64,000 nucleotides of DNA from Leclercia adecarboxylata. Its GTDB lineage: Bacteria; Pseudomonadota; Gammaproteobacteria; Enterobacterales; Enterobacteriaceae. The position numbers and the translations under genes were made by a program. Each line of letters begins with the position of its first letter. The first letter of the stretch is position 1. The stretch lies in contig DERO01000008.1 in the NCBI GenBank assembly GCA_002360945.1, positions 124,001-188,000 on the forward strand. Reading direction: 5' to 3'. The notes below the pieces were generated by a model. The model was not told the DNA's origin, did no database searches, and saw only the letters and a list, made by a program, of their open reading frames with translations. Shown one piece after another: positions 49,441 through 60,072 of the stretch.

Positions 49441-50547
49441 ATGCAGGATGAGATTTACATGGCGCGCGCGCTGAAGCTGGCGCAGCGCGGGCGGTTTACC
49501 ACCCACCCGAACCCGAACGTCGGCTGCGTTATCGTTAAGGATGGCGAGATCGTCGGTGAAGGTTTTCACTACCGTGCCGGTGAGCCGCATGCCGAAGTGC
49601 ACGCCCTGCGCATGGCCGGTAATAAAGCGCGCGGTGCCACGGCCTACGTCACGCTGGAGCCCTGCAGCCATCATGGCCGTACGCCGCCGTGCTGCGATGC
49701 CCTTATCGCGGCGGGTGTCTCTCGTGTCGTCGCAGCCATGCAGGATCCCAACCCGCAGGTGGCCGGTCGCGGTCTCTATCGCCTGCAGCAGGCGGGTATT
49801 GAGGTCAGCCACGGCCTGATGATGAGCGAAGCCGAACGCCTGAACAAAGGCTTCCTCAAGCGGATGCGCACCGGTTTTCCCTATATTCAGCTAAAGCTGG
49901 GCGCTTCGCTGGATGGCCGCACGGCGATGGCCAGCGGTGAAAGCCAGTGGATCACCTCCCCGCAGGCAAGGCGCGATGTGCAACGTCTGCGCGCCCAAAG
50001 CCATGCTATTCTCACCAGCCATGCTACCGTGCTGGCCGACGATCCTGCGCTGACCGTGCGCTGGGATGAGCTAAACGCTGATACCCAGGCGCTCTATCCG
50101 CAGGAGAATTTACGCCAGCCGCTGCGGATTGTGGTTGACCGGCAGAATCGGGTCACCCCTGAGCACCGCATTGTGCAGCAGCCGGGCGAGACCTGGTTTG
50201 CCCGCACGCAGGAGGATGCGCGCAGCTGGCCGGAAGGCGTGCGAAGCATTATGGTGCCGGAGCACAACGGGCATCTGGATTTAGTGGTGCTGATGATGCT
50301 GCTGGGTAAACAGCAGCAGATCAACAGCATCTGGGTCGAAGCCGGTCCAACGCTGGCCGGGGCGCTATTGCAGGCCGGGCTGGTGGATGAGCTGATTGTC
50401 TATCTGGCACCTAAACTGTTAGGCAGCGATGCACGCGGTCTGTGCGTGTTGCCAGGGCTGGAAACACTGGCGGATGCGCCCGCGTTTAACTTTAGCGAGA
50501 TACGCCCGGTTGGACCGGATCTCTGTCTCCACCTGACCACCGCGTAA
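49441..50547 (+). CDS. ribD: Bifunctional diaminohydroxyphosphoribosylaminopyrimidine deaminase / reductase RibD
   Basis: Second and third steps of riboflavin synthesis from GTP. The 368-residue protein has an N-terminal deaminase with the zinc motif HAEVHAL and PCSHHGRTPPCC (about 50-95) and a C-terminal NADPH-dependent reductase (from about 146, KLGASLDGRTAMASGESQW). The ATG at 49441 starts the conserved MQDEIYMARALKLAQRG; an overlapping longer frame within nrdR is not conserved. ribH follows after 90 bp. Confidence 0.98.
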   Translation: MQDEIYMARALKLAQRGRFTTHPNPNVGCVIVKDGEIVGEGFHYRAGEPHAEVHALRMAGNKARGATAYVTLEPCSHHGRTPPCCDALIAAGVSRVVAAMQDPNPQVAGRGLYRLQQAGIEVSHGLMMSEAERLNKGFLKRMRTGFPYIQLKLGASLDGRTAMASGESQWITSPQARRDVQRLRAQSHAILTSHATVLADDPALTVRWDELNADTQALYPQENLRQPLRIVVDRQNRVTPEHRIVQQPGETWFARTQEDARSWPEGVRSIMVPEHNGHLDLVVLMMLLGKQQQINSIWVEAGPTLAGALLQAGLVDELIVYLAPKLLGSDARGLCVLPGLETLADAPAFNFSEIRPVGPDLCLHLTTA

Positions 50548-50637
50548 GGCTTGCCTAAATAGGGAAGCAGTGCGCAAAATATTATGATAAAATCCGCCCC
50601 CCTGCGGGGCCACCAAATGAACCCGTTAAGGAAGAGT

Positions 50638-51108
50638 ATGAACATTATTGAAGCAGCCGTTGCTACCCCGGACGCTCGCGTCGCCATCACCATTGCGCGT
50701 TTCAACAACTTCATCAACGACAGCCTGCTGGATGGTGCGATTGACGCCCTGAAACGTATCGGCCAGGTGAAAGACGAAAACATTACCGTTGTCTGGGTTC
50801 CGGGTGCTTACGAACTGCCTCTGGCAGCGGGCGCACTGGCGAAAACCGGCAAATATGATGCGGTTATCGCGCTGGGTACGGTGATTCGTGGCGGCACCGC
50901 GCATTTTGAATATGTTGCGGGTGGCGCAAGCAACGGTCTGGCGCACGTGGCACAGGATGCAGAGATCCCTGTCGCGTTCGGCGTACTCACCACTGAAAGT
51001 ATTGAACAAGCCATCGAACGTGCTGGCACCAAAGCCGGTAACAAAGGTGCAGAAGCTGCACTGACCGCGCTTGAAATGATCAATGTATTGAAAGCCATCA
51101 AGGCCTGA
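50638..51108 (+). CDS. ribH: 6,7-dimethyl-8-ribityllumazine synthase
   Basis: Penultimate riboflavin enzyme, which joins the ribityl-pyrimidine with 3,4-dihydroxybutanone phosphate; it forms 60-subunit shells in E. coli. The 156-residue protein has [15 protein letters not shown], the [12 protein letters not shown] block, [16 protein letters not shown] with the catalytic His and [15 protein letters not shown]. The ATG at 50638 follows AAGGAAGAGT. Also called ribE in E. coli. nusB lies 21 bp downstream. Confidence 0.98.
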   Translation: MNIIEAAVATPDARVAITIARFNNFINDSLLDGAIDALKRIGQVKDENITVVWVPGAYELPLAAGALAKTGKYDAVIALGTVIRGGTAHFEYVAGGASNGLAHVAQDAEIPVAFGVLTTESIEQAIERAGTKAGNKGAEAALTALEMINVLKAIKA

Positions 51109-51129
51109 TTTTTTTGTAAGGGGAATTCC

Positions 51130-51549
51130 GTGAAACCTGCTGCTCGTCGCCGCGCCCGTGAATGTGCCGTTCAGGCACTTTACTCCTGGCAGTTGTCCCA
51201 GAACGACATCGCTGATGTTGAATACCAGTTCCTGGCGGAACAAGACGTCAAAGACGTTGACGTCGTGTACTTCCGTGAACTGCTGTCGGGAGTGGCGACT
51301 AATAGCGCGTATCTCGACGGCCTGATGAAGCCGTACCTGTCCCGTCTGCTCGAAGAGCTGGGCCAGGTTGAAAAAGCGGTGCTGCGTATTGCACTGTTTG
51401 AACTGTCTAAACGTGATGATGTGCCTTATAAAGTGGCCATCAACGAAGCGATCGAACTGGCGAAAACCTTCGGTGCTGAAGACAGCCACAAATTTGTGAA
51501 TGGCGTGCTGGATAAAGCTGCACCTGCGATCCGTCCCCGTAAAAAGTGA
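51130..51549 (+). CDS. nusB: Transcription antitermination protein NusB
   Basis: Binds boxA RNA with NusE (S10) in the rRNA antitermination complex. The 139-residue all-alpha protein starts [20 protein letters not shown] with the arginine-rich RNA-binding helix and ends with [20 protein letters not shown] start at 51130 after TAAGGGGAATTCC. A terminator follows before thiL. Confidence 0.98.
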   Translation: MKPAARRRARECAVQALYSWQLSQNDIADVEYQFLAEQDVKDVDVVYFRELLSGVATNSAYLDGLMKPYLSRLLEELGQVEKAVLRIALFELSKRDDVPYKVAINEAIELAKTFGAEDSHKFVNGVLDKAAPAIRPRKK

Positions 51550-51551
51550 TC

Positions 51552-51605
51552 CGCAAGCCGGAGTTTCGTATCGCCTTCGGGCGGTGCGGGCTCCGGTTTT
51601 TTTAT
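51552..51605 (+). terminator. Terminator-like hairpin between nusB and thiL
   Basis: CCGGAG (51558-51563) and CTCCGG (51591-51596) enclose a second hairpin (CGCCTTCGGGCG), followed by TTTTTTTATTTT. It probably lowers read-through from nusB into thiL. Confidence 0.8.
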
Positions 51606-51627
51606 TTTCTTTGCTGAGGCATAACGT

Positions 51628-52599
51628 ATGGCATGTGGCGAATTTTCCCTGATTGCCCGTTATTTTGACCGAGTCAGAAGCTCGCGTCTCGATGTGGAAA
51701 CCGGCATCGGCGACGACTGTGCACTTCTCAATATCCCCGAAAAACAGACGCTGGCGATCAGCACCGACACCTTAGTGTCTGGCCATCATTTCCTGCCGGA
51801 TATCGATCCTGCCGATCTGGCGTATAAAGCGCTGGCGGTAAACGTGAGCGATCTGGCGGCGATGGGCGCCGATCCGGCGTGGTTAACGCTGGCGCTGACC
51901 CTGCCAAAAGTTGATGAAAGCTGGCTTGAAGCCTTTAGCGACGCGCTGTTTGAACAGCTTAACTATTACGATATGCAGCTGATCGGGGGCGATACCACCG
52001 CTGGTCCGCTGTCGATGACCCTGGCGATCCACGGCTATGTGCCGGTAGGGCGCGCGCTGAAACGCTCTGGCGCAAAACCGGGCGACTGGATTTACGTCAC
52101 CGGTACGCCGGGTGACAGCGCGGCAGGGCTGGCTATTTTGCAGAAGCATTTAACCGTGCCGGATGCGGATGACGCCGCGTACTTTGTCCAACGCCATTTG
52201 CGCCCGACGCCGCGTATTCTGCACGGACAGGCGCTGCGCGACCGCGCCAGTTCAGCTATCGATCTCTCCGATGGCCTGATCTCCGATCTGGGCCATATCC
52301 TGAAAGCCAGCGGCGTGGGCGCGCGGATCGACCTTGATCTCTTCCCGCTCTCTGCCGCGATGCGCAGGCACGTGGAGCCCGAGCAGGCATTGCGCTGGGC
52401 GCTCTCCGGCGGTGAAGATTATGAGCTGTGCTTTACCGTTCCCGAGCTGAACCGCGGCACGCTGGATGTGGCGTTAGCCAATCTGGGTGCCGGGTTTACC
52501 TGTATCGGCCAGATTATGCCGGAAAGCGAAGGGATGCAGTTTGTGCAGAACGGCGCGCCGGTGACGCTCGACTGGAAAGGGTACGATCACTTCGCATGA
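51628..52599 (+). CDS. thiL: Thiamine-monophosphate kinase
   Basis: Phosphorylates thiamine monophosphate to the active cofactor thiamine pyrophosphate. The 323-residue AIR-synthase/PurM-like protein shows [44 protein letters not shown] and [30 protein letters not shown] precedes the ATG. Its stop TGA lies in GCATGATG, where E. coli starts pgpA with an overlapping ATG; here the ATG remains but a REP pair follows and pgpA is gone. Confidence 0.97.
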   Translation: MACGEFSLIARYFDRVRSSRLDVETGIGDDCALLNIPEKQTLAISTDTLVSGHHFLPDIDPADLAYKALAVNVSDLAAMGADPAWLTLALTLPKVDESWLEAFSDALFEQLNYYDMQLIGGDTTAGPLSMTLAIHGYVPVGRALKRSGAKPGDWIYVTGTPGDSAAGLAILQKHLTVPDADDAAYFVQRHLRPTPRILHGQALRDRASSAIDLSDGLISDLGHILKASGVGARIDLDLFPLSAAMRRHVEPEQALRWALSGGEDYELCFTVPELNRGTLDVALANLGAGFTCIGQIMPESEGMQFVQNGAPVTLDWKGYDHFA

Positions 52600-52603
52600 T
52601 GTG

Positions 52604-52677
52604 TTGCCGGGTGGCGGCTTCGCCTTACCCGGCCTACAAATGCGATCGTAGGCCCGGTAAGCGTAGCGCCACCGGGC
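52604..52677. repeat. REP pair at the thiL-yajO junction
   Basis: TTGCCGGGTGGCGGCTTCGC and the opposed GTAGGCCCGGTAAGCGTAG ending CCACCGGGC, followed by TTTTTTT. The right unit plus T-run can act as a terminator for thiL. It occupies the place of pgpA in E. coli. Confidence 0.9.
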
Positions 52678-52681
52678 TTTT

Positions 52682-53656
52682 TTATTTGAACCCCACCACC
52701 GGATGCTGCTTGTACGGCGTTTCCAGCTCAGCAATCTGTTCCGGGGTCAGGGTGATATCCACGGCATTGATCAGCTCGTCGAGCTGCTCTTCGCGCGAGG
52801 TGCCGATAATCGGTGCGGCAACGCCCCGCTTGCTCAGCACCCATGCCAGCGCCACCTGGGCACGCGTCGCGCCAAGCTCCTCGGCAATCCGCGTTAAACG
52901 CTCGGCAATCTGCGCATTATTGGCTTCGGTTTCTTCATACAGCGTTTTGCCAAACTCATCCGATACCGAGCGGGCTGTGGTCTCTCCCCACGGACGGGTT
53001 AAGCGCCCGCGCGCCAGCGGACTCCACGGGATCACCGCCACGCCGTGCTGATAGCACAGGGGCAACATCTCGCGCTCTTCTTCACGGTAAATAAGATTGT
53101 AGTGATCCTGCATGGTGACAAACGGCGCCCAGCCGTGCTGTTCCTGCAGCGCCAGAGCCTCGGCAAACTGGGCGGCATGCATCGACGAGGCGCCGATGTA
53201 GCGCGCTTTCCCGGCTTTGACGACATCGTTCAGCGCTTCCAGCGTCTCTTCAATTGGGATGTTGTAATCCCAGCGGTGGATCTGCAGCAGATCGACGTGA
53301 TCCATGTTCAGGCGTCGCAGGCTGTCATCGATGGAGCGCAGGATCTGCGCCCGGGAGAGGCCTTCCGCCAGATCGCCTACCTGATGGTATACCTTGGTGG
53401 CGACCACGACCTCGTCACGGCGGGCGAAGTCGCGCAGCGCCCGGCCCACGATCTCTTCGCTGCTGCCGTCGGAGTAGCTGTTGGCGGTATCAAAGAAGTT
53501 AATGCCGCCTTCGAGAGCGCGTTTGATGATCGGACGGCTGCTCTCTTCCGGCAGTGTCCAGGCGTGCTTACCCCGGTCCGGCTCGCCAAAGGTCATGCAG
53601 CCCAGGCAAAGACGGGAAACCTTAAGATCCGTTTTTCCTAATGTATTGTATTGCAT
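52682..53656 (-). CDS. yajO: Aldo/keto reductase YajO
   Basis: A 324-residue NADPH-dependent aldo/keto reductase of the AKR TIM-barrel family: start MQYNTLGKTDLKVSRLCLGC, catalytic Asp/Tyr in FFDTANSYSDGSSEE (about 53-58), Lys in ATKVYHQ and His in LQIHRWD. In E. coli YajO is linked to 1-deoxyxylulose 5-phosphate or thiamine pyrimidine metabolism, which suits its place beside dxs, 65 bp away on the same strand; physiological substrate is unsettled. Confidence 0.93.
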   Translation of the reverse strand: MQYNTLGKTDLKVSRLCLGCMTFGEPDRGKHAWTLPEESSRPIIKRALEGGINFFDTANSYSDGSSEEIVGRALRDFARRDEVVVATKVYHQVGDLAEGLSRAQILRSIDDSLRRLNMDHVDLLQIHRWDYNIPIEETLEALNDVVKAGKARYIGASSMHAAQFAEALALQEQHGWAPFVTMQDHYNLIYREEEREMLPLCYQHGVAVIPWSPLARGRLTRPWGETTARSVSDEFGKTLYEETEANNAQIAERLTRIAEELGATRAQVALAWVLSKRGVAAPIIGTSREEQLDELINAVDITLTPEQIAELETPYKQHPVVGFK

Positions 53657-53721
53657 GGTTCCACTCCTGCTGATTACTTAAAACGTACCGTTAAGCATAG
53701 CAGGAGCGGAAAGGGGAGGGA

Positions 53722-55584
53722 TTATGCCAGCCAGGCGGTGATGCGGGCTTCGATGCCGGCGGCATCCAGGCCGATGTCGGCGCGGGCTTCGTCCTGGGTA
53801 CCCTGCGGGATAAAGTGATCCGGCAGGCCGAGGTTCAGCACCGGCACGACTTTACGCTTCGCCATCAGTACTTCGTTCACGCCGCTGCCTGCGCCCCCCA
53901 TGATGGCGTTCTCTTCCAGAGTGATCAGCGCCTCGTGCCCTGAGGCCATCTCCAGAATCAGCGCTTCATCGAGCGGCTTCACAAAGCGCATATCCACCAG
54001 CGTCGCGTTAAGGGATTCCGCCACTTTTGCCGCTTCCGGCATCAGCGTACCGAAGTTCAGGATCGCCAGCTTCTCGCCGCGACGTTTGACGACGCCTTTG
54101 CCAATCGGCAGTTTTGCCAGCGGCTCCAGAGTAACGCCCACGGCGTTACCGCGCGGATAACGCACGGCCGCTGGACCATCCTGATAGTGATAGCCGGTGA
54201 AGAGCATCTGACGACACTCGTTCTCGTCGCTCGGGGTCATCACCACCATGTCCGGGACACAGCGCAAGAAGGAGAGATCGAATGCCCCCTGGTGCGTCTG
54301 GCCGTCGGCGCCGACGATGCCCGCCCGGTCAATGGCGAACAGCACCGGCAGTTTCTGGATGGCGACGTCGTGGATCACCTGATCGTAGGCGCGTTGCAGG
54401 AAGGTGGAGTAGATCGCCACCACCGGCTTGTAACCACCAATCGCCAGGCCCGCGGCGAAGGTCACCGCATGCTGCTCGGCAATGGCGACATCAAAATATT
54501 GCGTCGGGTATTTGCGGGAAAACTCGACCATGCCGGAGCCTTCACGCATCGCCGGGGTCACGGCCATCAGCTTGCTGTCTTTGGCGGCAGTTTCACACAG
54601 CCAGTCACCGAAGATTTTCGAATAGCTCGGCATCCCGCCGCTGCTTTTTGGCAGGCAGCCGCTGGTCGGGTCGAATTTAGGCACCGCGTGGAAGGTGATG
54701 GGATCTTTTTCGGCCGGTTCGTAGCCCCGGCCTTTTTTGGTCATGATGTGCAGGAACTGCGGGCCTTTCAGGTCGCGCATGTTTTTCAGCGTCGAGACCA
54801 GCCCCAGCACGTCGTGCCCGTCAACCGGGCCGATATAGTTAAAGCCCAGCTCTTCAAACAGCGTGCCGGGCACCACCATGCCTTTGATATGTTCTTCAGT
54901 GCGACGCAGCAGCTCTTTGATTGGCGGTACGCCGGAGAAGACTTTTTTGCCACCTTCGCGCAGGCTGGAGTAAAGCTTGCCCGAAAGCAGATTCGCCAGG
55001 TGGTTGTTCAGCGCCCCGACGTTTTCGGAAATCGACATTTCATTGTCATTGAGCACCACCAGCATGTCGGGCTTGATATCACCCGCGTGGTTCATCGCCT
55101 CAAAGGCCATCCCGGCGGTGATCGCCCCATCGCCAATCACGCAGACGGTGCGGCGCTGTTTGTTCTCTTTTTCGGCGGCAACGGCAATACCAATCCCGGC
55201 AGAAATGGAGGTAGAGGAGTGGCCGACGCTCAGGACGTCGTACTCGCTCTCGCCGCGCCACGGGAACGGATGCAGGCCGCCTTTCTGACGAATAGTGTCA
55301 ATTTTATCGCGACGACCGGTGAGAATTTTGTGCGGATAAGCCTGATGACCCACGTCCCAGATCAGCTGATCGAACGGCGTGTTGTAGACATAATGCAGCG
55401 CCACGGTGAGTTCCACCGTGCCAAGCCCGGAGGCGAAATGGCCGCTGGAGCGGCTGACGCTGTCGAGCAAATAACGACGCAGTTCGTCGCACAGCTTCGG
55501 CAGGCTCTCTTTCGGCAACAGACGTAACTCCTGGGTGGAGTCAACCAACGCCAGTGTCGGGTATTTGGCAATATCAAAACTCAT
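53722..55584 (-). CDS. dxs: 1-deoxy-D-xylulose-5-phosphate synthase
   Basis: TPP-dependent first step of the MEP isoprenoid pathway: pyruvate and glyceraldehyde 3-phosphate to DXP, also feeding thiamine and pyridoxal synthesis. The 620-residue transketolase-like protein has the TPP/Mg motif [15 protein letters not shown] (about 152-166), the catalytic Glu in [14 protein letters not shown] (about 370) and the C-terminal [12 protein letters not shown] block. It follows ispA by 24 bp in the xseB-ispA-dxs operon. Confidence 0.98.
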   Translation of the reverse strand: MSFDIAKYPTLALVDSTQELRLLPKESLPKLCDELRRYLLDSVSRSSGHFASGLGTVELTVALHYVYNTPFDQLIWDVGHQAYPHKILTGRRDKIDTIRQKGGLHPFPWRGESEYDVLSVGHSSTSISAGIGIAVAAEKENKQRRTVCVIGDGAITAGMAFEAMNHAGDIKPDMLVVLNDNEMSISENVGALNNHLANLLSGKLYSSLREGGKKVFSGVPPIKELLRRTEEHIKGMVVPGTLFEELGFNYIGPVDGHDVLGLVSTLKNMRDLKGPQFLHIMTKKGRGYEPAEKDPITFHAVPKFDPTSGCLPKSSGGMPSYSKIFGDWLCETAAKDSKLMAVTPAMREGSGMVEFSRKYPTQYFDVAIAEQHAVTFAAGLAIGGYKPVVAIYSTFLQRAYDQVIHDVAIQKLPVLFAIDRAGIVGADGQTHQGAFDLSFLRCVPDMVVMTPSDENECRQMLFTGYHYQDGPAAVRYPRGNAVGVTLEPLAKLPIGKGVVKRRGEKLAILNFGTLMPEAAKVAESLNATLVDMRFVKPLDEALILEMASGHEALITLEENAIMGGAGSGVNEVLMAKRKVVPVLNLGLPDHFIPQGTQDEARADIGLDAAGIEARITAWLA

Positions 55585-55608
55585 CAGAGACTCATCGTGG
55601 TGTTTTCG

Positions 55609-56508
55609 TTATTTATCACGCTGGATTATATAGTCCGCTAGCGCTTCCAGTGCCGAGGTATCCAGTGACTGCGCGGCCAGTTGTTCAAGCGACTGGCGGG
55701 CATCCGCAATCAGGTCCCGGGCTTTTTGTTGGGCTTGCTCAAGACCCAGAAGGGCGGGATAGGTACTTTTGCCAAGCTGCTGATCGGCACCCTGACGTTT
55801 ACCCAATGTTGCAGTATCGCCCACGACATCCAGAATGTCATCCTGAACCTGGAAGGCTAAACCGATACTTTCTGCGTAACGATCCAGAACCGGCAGGGCG
55901 TTGCGACCCTGCTCACCCGCGCTCAGCGCGCCCAGACGCACGGCGGCGCGAATCAATGCCCCGGTCTTGTGGCGATGAATACGCTCCAGCTGTTCCAGAT
56001 TAACCTGACGGCCTTCGGCCTCCAGATCCAGCGCCTGACCGCCGCACATACCGGCCACGCCGCTGGCCATCGCCAGCTCGGACACCATCGCCAGACGATC
56101 GCGATCTGCCACTTCCACCATCGGGGCATCGCTCAGAATCGAGAACGCCAGGGTTTGCAGGGCATCGCCTGCCAGGATGGCGTTCGCTTCGCCAAACTTA
56201 ATGTGGCAGGTCGGCTGGCCGCGACGCAGATCGTCATCGTCCATCGCCGGCAGATCGTCATGGATCAGCGAGTAGGCGTGAATACACTCGACCGCGGCCG
56301 CTGGCGCATCCAGCGTATCAGCGCTGATGCCGAACATCCCACCGGTGGCATACACCAGAAAAGGACGCAGGCGTTTGCCGCCTAACAGTGCGCCATAATG
56401 CATGGCCTCAACCAGTGGAGTGTTCTGAAAAGGCTGCGGAGCGATAAAACGGCGCAAGGCGTCGTCAGCGCGCCCGACGCACGCCTGAAGCTGGTTCGAA
56501 AAATCCAT
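55609..56508 (-). CDS. ispA: Farnesyl diphosphate synthase
   Basis: Makes geranyl and farnesyl diphosphate from IPP and DMAPP, precursors of quinones, undecaprenyl phosphate and heme O. The 299-residue prenyltransferase has the two aspartate-rich motifs IHDDLPAMDDDDLRRG (about 83-98) and FQVQDDILDVVGD (about 220-232). Its ATG directly abuts the xseB stop (TAGATG). E. coli IspA is 299 residues. Confidence 0.98.
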   Translation of the reverse strand: MDFSNQLQACVGRADDALRRFIAPQPFQNTPLVEAMHYGALLGGKRLRPFLVYATGGMFGISADTLDAPAAAVECIHAYSLIHDDLPAMDDDDLRRGQPTCHIKFGEANAILAGDALQTLAFSILSDAPMVEVADRDRLAMVSELAMASGVAGMCGGQALDLEAEGRQVNLEQLERIHRHKTGALIRAAVRLGALSAGEQGRNALPVLDRYAESIGLAFQVQDDILDVVGDTATLGKRQGADQQLGKSTYPALLGLEQAQQKARDLIADARQSLEQLAAQSLDTSALEALADYIIQRDK

Positions 56509-56751
56509 CTACTCGGCATCCGGGGTGAAGGGGGTCGTGGCAGCGTTTTCGTTATCGGAGAGCAGGATCTGCACGCGTTGTTCCGCCTGTTGCAGCTTAA
56601 CCTGACCCTGGCGCGCCAACTGCACGCCGCGTTCGAATTCATTAAGCGCCTCTTCTAACGGCAGGTCGCCGCTTTCCAGACGGGTAACGATTTGCTCCAG
56701 TTCACTCAGCGCAGTTTCGAAACTGGCGGGTGCATCGTTTTTCTTCGGCAT
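56509..56751 (-). CDS. xseB: Exodeoxyribonuclease VII small subunit
   Basis: Helical subunit of ExoVII, which degrades single-stranded DNA with XseA. 80 residues, [20 protein letters not shown] and [20 protein letters not shown] are the two conserved helices. First gene of xseB-ispA-dxs; divergent from thiI. Confidence 0.97.
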   Translation of the reverse strand: MPKKNDAPASFETALSELEQIVTRLESGDLPLEEALNEFERGVQLARQGQVKLQQAEQRVQILLSDNENAATTPFTPDAE

Positions 56752-56943
56752 AGTGAATGTCTGACTCTCAGTTTTTTATCCCTGATATGGTATCGGACTC
56801 AGGGTAATTATCAAATAACGCGCAATGTGCACAGGAGCCACGCGATGGTGGTATACTTCCGCGCCTGGATGCAGCCTTCGGTATAGGGGTTGCTGTACTT
56901 TTCCATTACAAGCCTTATCGCTTGCCAAAGAAACATTGCCGCC

Positions 56944-58392
56944 ATGAAGTTTATCATTAAATTGTTCCCGGAAATCACCATCAAAAGCCAATCTGTGCGT
57001 TTGCGCTTTATTAAAATTTTAACCGGGAACATTCGTAACGTTCTGAAGCACTACGACGAGACGCTGGCCGTCGTACGTCACTGGGATCACGTTGAAGTCC
57101 GCGCTAAAGATGAAAACAAGCGTCTGGACATTCGTGATGCCTTAACCCGTATTCCGGGGATCCACCATATTCTGGAAGTGGAAGATGTACCTTTCACTTC
57201 CCTGCACGACATCTTCGAAAAAGCGCTGGCGCAGTATCGCGACCAGATCGAAGGTAAAACCTTCTGCGTGCGCGCCAAGCGTCGCGGTAAGCATGAGTTT
57301 AGCTCCATTGAGGTTGAACGCTACGTCGGCGGCGGGTTGAACCAGCACGTTGAGTCTGCGCGCGTGCGTCTGACCAACCCGGAAGTGACTGTAAATCTGG
57401 AAATCGAAAACGATCGTCTGCTGTTGGTGAAAGGCCGCTATGAAGGTATCGGCGGTTTCCCGATTGGCACCCAGGAAGATGTGCTGTCGCTGATCTCCGG
57501 CGGTTTCGACTCCGGCGTCTCCAGCTATATGCTGATGCGTCGCGGCTGCCGCGTACACTACTGTTTCTTTAACCTCGGCGGCGCGGCGCACGAAATTGGC
57601 GTGCGTCAGGTGGCTCACTATCTGTGGAACCGCTTCGGCAGCTCCCATCGCGTGCGTTTTGTGGCGATCAACTTTGAGCCGGTGGTTGGCGAGATCCTTG
57701 AGAAAGTCGACGACGGCCAGATGGGCGTGATTCTCAAGCGCATGATGGTGCGTGCAGCCTCGAAAGTGGCTGAGCGTTACGGCGTGCAGGCGCTGGTCAC
57801 CGGCGAAGCGCTGGGCCAGGTCTCCAGCCAGACCCTGACCAACCTGCGTCTGATCGACAACGTGTCGGATACGCTGATCCTGCGTCCGCTGATCTCTCAC
57901 GATAAAGAGCACATCATCGATCTGGCGCGTGAAATCGGTACGGAAGACTTCGCCCGCACTATGCCGGAATACTGCGGCGTGATTTCCAAGAGCCCGACCG
58001 TGAAAGCGGTGAAATCGAAGATTGAAGCGGAAGAAGAGAACTTCGATTTCAGTATCCTTGAGAAAGTGGTGGCTGAAGCCTCTAACATCGATATCCGCGA
58101 GATCGCCCAGCAGACCGAGCAGGACGTGGTCGAAGTCGAGACCGTGAACGGTTTCGGTCCTGACGACGTGCTGCTGGATATCCGCGCTGTGGATGAGCAG
58201 GATGCGAAGCCGTTTGAGCCGGAAGGTGTGGAAGTGGCCTCGCTGCCGTTCTACAAGCTGAGCACTAAGTTTGGCGATCTGGATAAGAGCAAAACCTATC
58301 TGCTGTGGTGCGAGCGCGGGGTGATGAGCCGTCTGCAGGCGCTCTATCTGCGCGAGCAGGGCTTTACCAATGTGAAGGTGTATCGCCCGTAG
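56944..58392 (+). CDS. thiI: tRNA 4-thiouridine synthetase / thiamine thiazole sulfurtransferase ThiI
   Basis: Adenylates U8 of tRNA and inserts sulfur, and supplies sulfur for the thiazole of thiamine. The 482-residue protein has a ferredoxin-like/THUMP N-terminus (1-165), PP-loop ATPase [13 protein letters not shown] (about 180-192), C344 in MPEYCGVIS and a C-terminal rhodanese domain with the persulfide C456 in [11 protein letters not shown]. Start is the ATG at 56944 ([12 protein letters not shown]) as in E. coli; a longer frame from 56890 is not conserved. A REP pair follows. Confidence 0.97.
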   Translation: MKFIIKLFPEITIKSQSVRLRFIKILTGNIRNVLKHYDETLAVVRHWDHVEVRAKDENKRLDIRDALTRIPGIHHILEVEDVPFTSLHDIFEKALAQYRDQIEGKTFCVRAKRRGKHEFSSIEVERYVGGGLNQHVESARVRLTNPEVTVNLEIENDRLLLVKGRYEGIGGFPIGTQEDVLSLISGGFDSGVSSYMLMRRGCRVHYCFFNLGGAAHEIGVRQVAHYLWNRFGSSHRVRFVAINFEPVVGEILEKVDDGQMGVILKRMMVRAASKVAERYGVQALVTGEALGQVSSQTLTNLRLIDNVSDTLILRPLISHDKEHIIDLAREIGTEDFARTMPEYCGVISKSPTVKAVKSKIEAEEENFDFSILEKVVAEASNIDIREIAQQTEQDVVEVETVNGFGPDDVLLDIRAVDEQDAKPFEPEGVEVASLPFYKLSTKFGDLDKSKTYLLWCERGVMSRLQALYLREQGFTNVKVYRP

Positions 58393-58397
58393 TTTCG

Positions 58398-58470
58398 ATG
58401 CCGGGTGGCGACTTCGTCTTACCCGGCCTACATAGATCGAGTAGGCCCGGCAAGCGCAGCGCCGCCGGGC
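58398..58470. repeat. REP pair between thiI and yajL
   Basis: ATGCCGGGTGGCGACTTCGT and the opposed GTAGGCCCGGCAAGCGCAG ending GCCGCCGGGC, between two convergent genes. Confidence 0.88.
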
Positions 58471-58475
58471 AATAC

Positions 58476-59069
58476 TTATGCTTCGTAATAGTTATAAATC
58501 CCCGCCGCCATCACCAGCGATGAGGCCACTTCGTAGGCTTTTGCCCGCCCGACCAGCAGTTCAATAATCTTCAGCGCAAAATCAATCGACGTGCCCGGCC
58601 CCTGGCTGGTTAACAGGTTGACGCGCGGATCCCAGACCATACGCTTATCCACCCACTGCTCTTCGGGGATTTTATCCTTCAGCGTTGGGAAACCGGTCAT
58701 ATTACCAATCGGGAAGATATTATGCGGAACCAGCACCGTGGCTGCGGCCGCGCAGATGGCGGCGACTATCCGTCCGGAATGGTGGAACTGCCTGACCGTC
58801 TCGACCAGCAGCGGGCTGTCGCGGAAGCACTCCGCACCCTTAATACCGCCCGGCAGGACGATGACGTCGTAATCACCGTCGGCAACCTCCACCAGCGGGG
58901 CATCGGCCACGATCTTCACCCCGCGCGAGCAGGTGATAATCAGATTGCCGTCGCTGGCGACGCTTGCTGTCGTGACCTTAATCCCGGCGCGAACCAGCAG
59001 ATCGATAGTGGTGACCGCTTCGGTCTCTTCGCTACCAGGGGCGAGGCATACCAGTGCCGACGCGCTCAT
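58476..59069 (-). CDS. yajL: Protein/nucleic acid deglycase 3 / chaperone YajL (DJ-1 family)
   Basis: Oxidative-stress chaperone and glyoxal/methylglyoxal deglycase, the closest E. coli relative of human DJ-1. 197 residues with the DJ-1/ThiJ fold: catalytic Glu near 15 (GSEETEA), reactive C106 in [13 protein letters not shown] and the supporting GGIKGAECF. The usual Pro after CAA is Ala here. The ATG at 59069 lies inside the end of panE (38-bp overlap), so the two genes are coupled, as in E. coli. Confidence 0.95.
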   Translation of the reverse strand: MSASALVCLAPGSEETEAVTTIDLLVRAGIKVTTASVASDGNLIITCSRGVKIVADAPLVEVADGDYDVIVLPGGIKGAECFRDSPLLVETVRQFHHSGRIVAAICAAAATVLVPHNIFPIGNMTGFPTLKDKIPEEQWVDKRMVWDPRVNLLTSQGPGTSIDFALKIIELLVGRAKAYEVASSLVMAAGIYNYYEA

Positions 59070-59943
59070 ACTCACTCTCCTTACGTTTAACCTGTTCATA
59101 CAGGCGGACATTTTCCGGCACGCTGATACCGTGGGCGCGGGCGCGTTTTAGCAGGTAACCGGTAATGTAGTCAATTTCGGTATGGCGTAGCCCGCGGATA
59201 TCCTGCAGCATCGAAGAGATGTTCTGAGCGGTGCTCTCAATCACCTCTTCAACGTAATAGCGAATATCGTCCACCGAGGAGTGAATACCCTCGCGCTCCA
59301 CCACGGCAGCGACCTCAGCACACAGCGTTGCGACCGTCTGCGGATGATTTTTAAGCTCACCGTTCGGGCAATCCAGCAGGGCGGTCAGCGGATTAATCAC
59401 GCAGTTGACCGCCAGCTTGCGCCACATCTGCGGGCGAATGTTATCGTGCCAGGCAACATCCGGCAGCACCTGCTGGAAGCGATCCGCCAGATAACTGTAA
59501 TCCCCCTCCTGCGCTCTGGCCGGGCCGATGTGGGTCATCCCGCTGGCGACATGGACAATCACGTTGCCGTCACGGCGAGCCGCATGGGTAGTAATGGCCA
59601 TCAGCAGCGGCTGGGGGACGCTTTTAAGCTCCTCAATGGTGCCCATGCCGTTGTGCAGCAACATAATCGGTGACGAAGAGGGGAGGGTGGACGCCAGCAT
59701 CCGCACGGCATCGGAAACCTGCCAGGCTTTCAGGGTGACCAACAACAGATCGCTTTGCGCCAGGAAATCTGGATCGTTAGCGATAAGCGATTCGTTAAAG
59801 ATACTCCCGTCTTCTTCAATCAGGTTTACACTGCAATAGGGTTGCGGCACGCGCAGCCAGCCCTGGACTTCATGTCCCTGTTTGCGAAGTGCGGCGAGCC
59901 AAAGTTGTCCCAGTGCCCCGCATCCGAGCACGGTAATTTTCAT
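59032..59943 (-). CDS. panE: 2-dehydropantoate 2-reductase (ketopantoate reductase)
   Basis: NADPH-dependent reduction of ketopantoate to pantoate for coenzyme A synthesis. 303 residues: dinucleotide motif [15 protein letters not shown] (3-17), [12 protein letters not shown] near 95-106, and the catalytic Lys in [16 protein letters not shown] (about 168-183). Overlaps yajL at its 3' end and is divergent from yajQ. Confidence 0.97.
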   Translation of the reverse strand: MKITVLGCGALGQLWLAALRKQGHEVQGWLRVPQPYCSVNLIEEDGSIFNESLIANDPDFLAQSDLLLVTLKAWQVSDAVRMLASTLPSSSPIMLLHNGMGTIEELKSVPQPLLMAITTHAARRDGNVIVHVASGMTHIGPARAQEGDYSYLADRFQQVLPDVAWHDNIRPQMWRKLAVNCVINPLTALLDCPNGELKNHPQTVATLCAEVAAVVEREGIHSSVDDIRYYVEEVIESTAQNISSMLQDIRGLRHTEIDYITGYLLKRARAHGISVPENVRLYEQVKRKESEYERVGTGMPRPW

Positions 59944-60072
59944 CGTTCCTCCTCACCTGCAACTGCGCCAGGTGTTACAACATGTAGTATAGCGTCGACA
60001 ACTAAGCTTCTGTTGAGTTATGCCCCGTAGCGGGTATTATGCAACGCAACAAAAGTGAAGGGAGAAGAAAAG

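Noticed and set aside
54187..55527. A 446-codon frame on the plus strand
   Set aside because: Exact antisense of dxs, His/Arg/Val-rich with no motif; a shadow of a highly codon-biased gene. The same holds for 3468-4355 (antisense of the olsF-like gene), 37517-38710 (malZ), 35745-36764 (proY) and 44917-45999 (secF).
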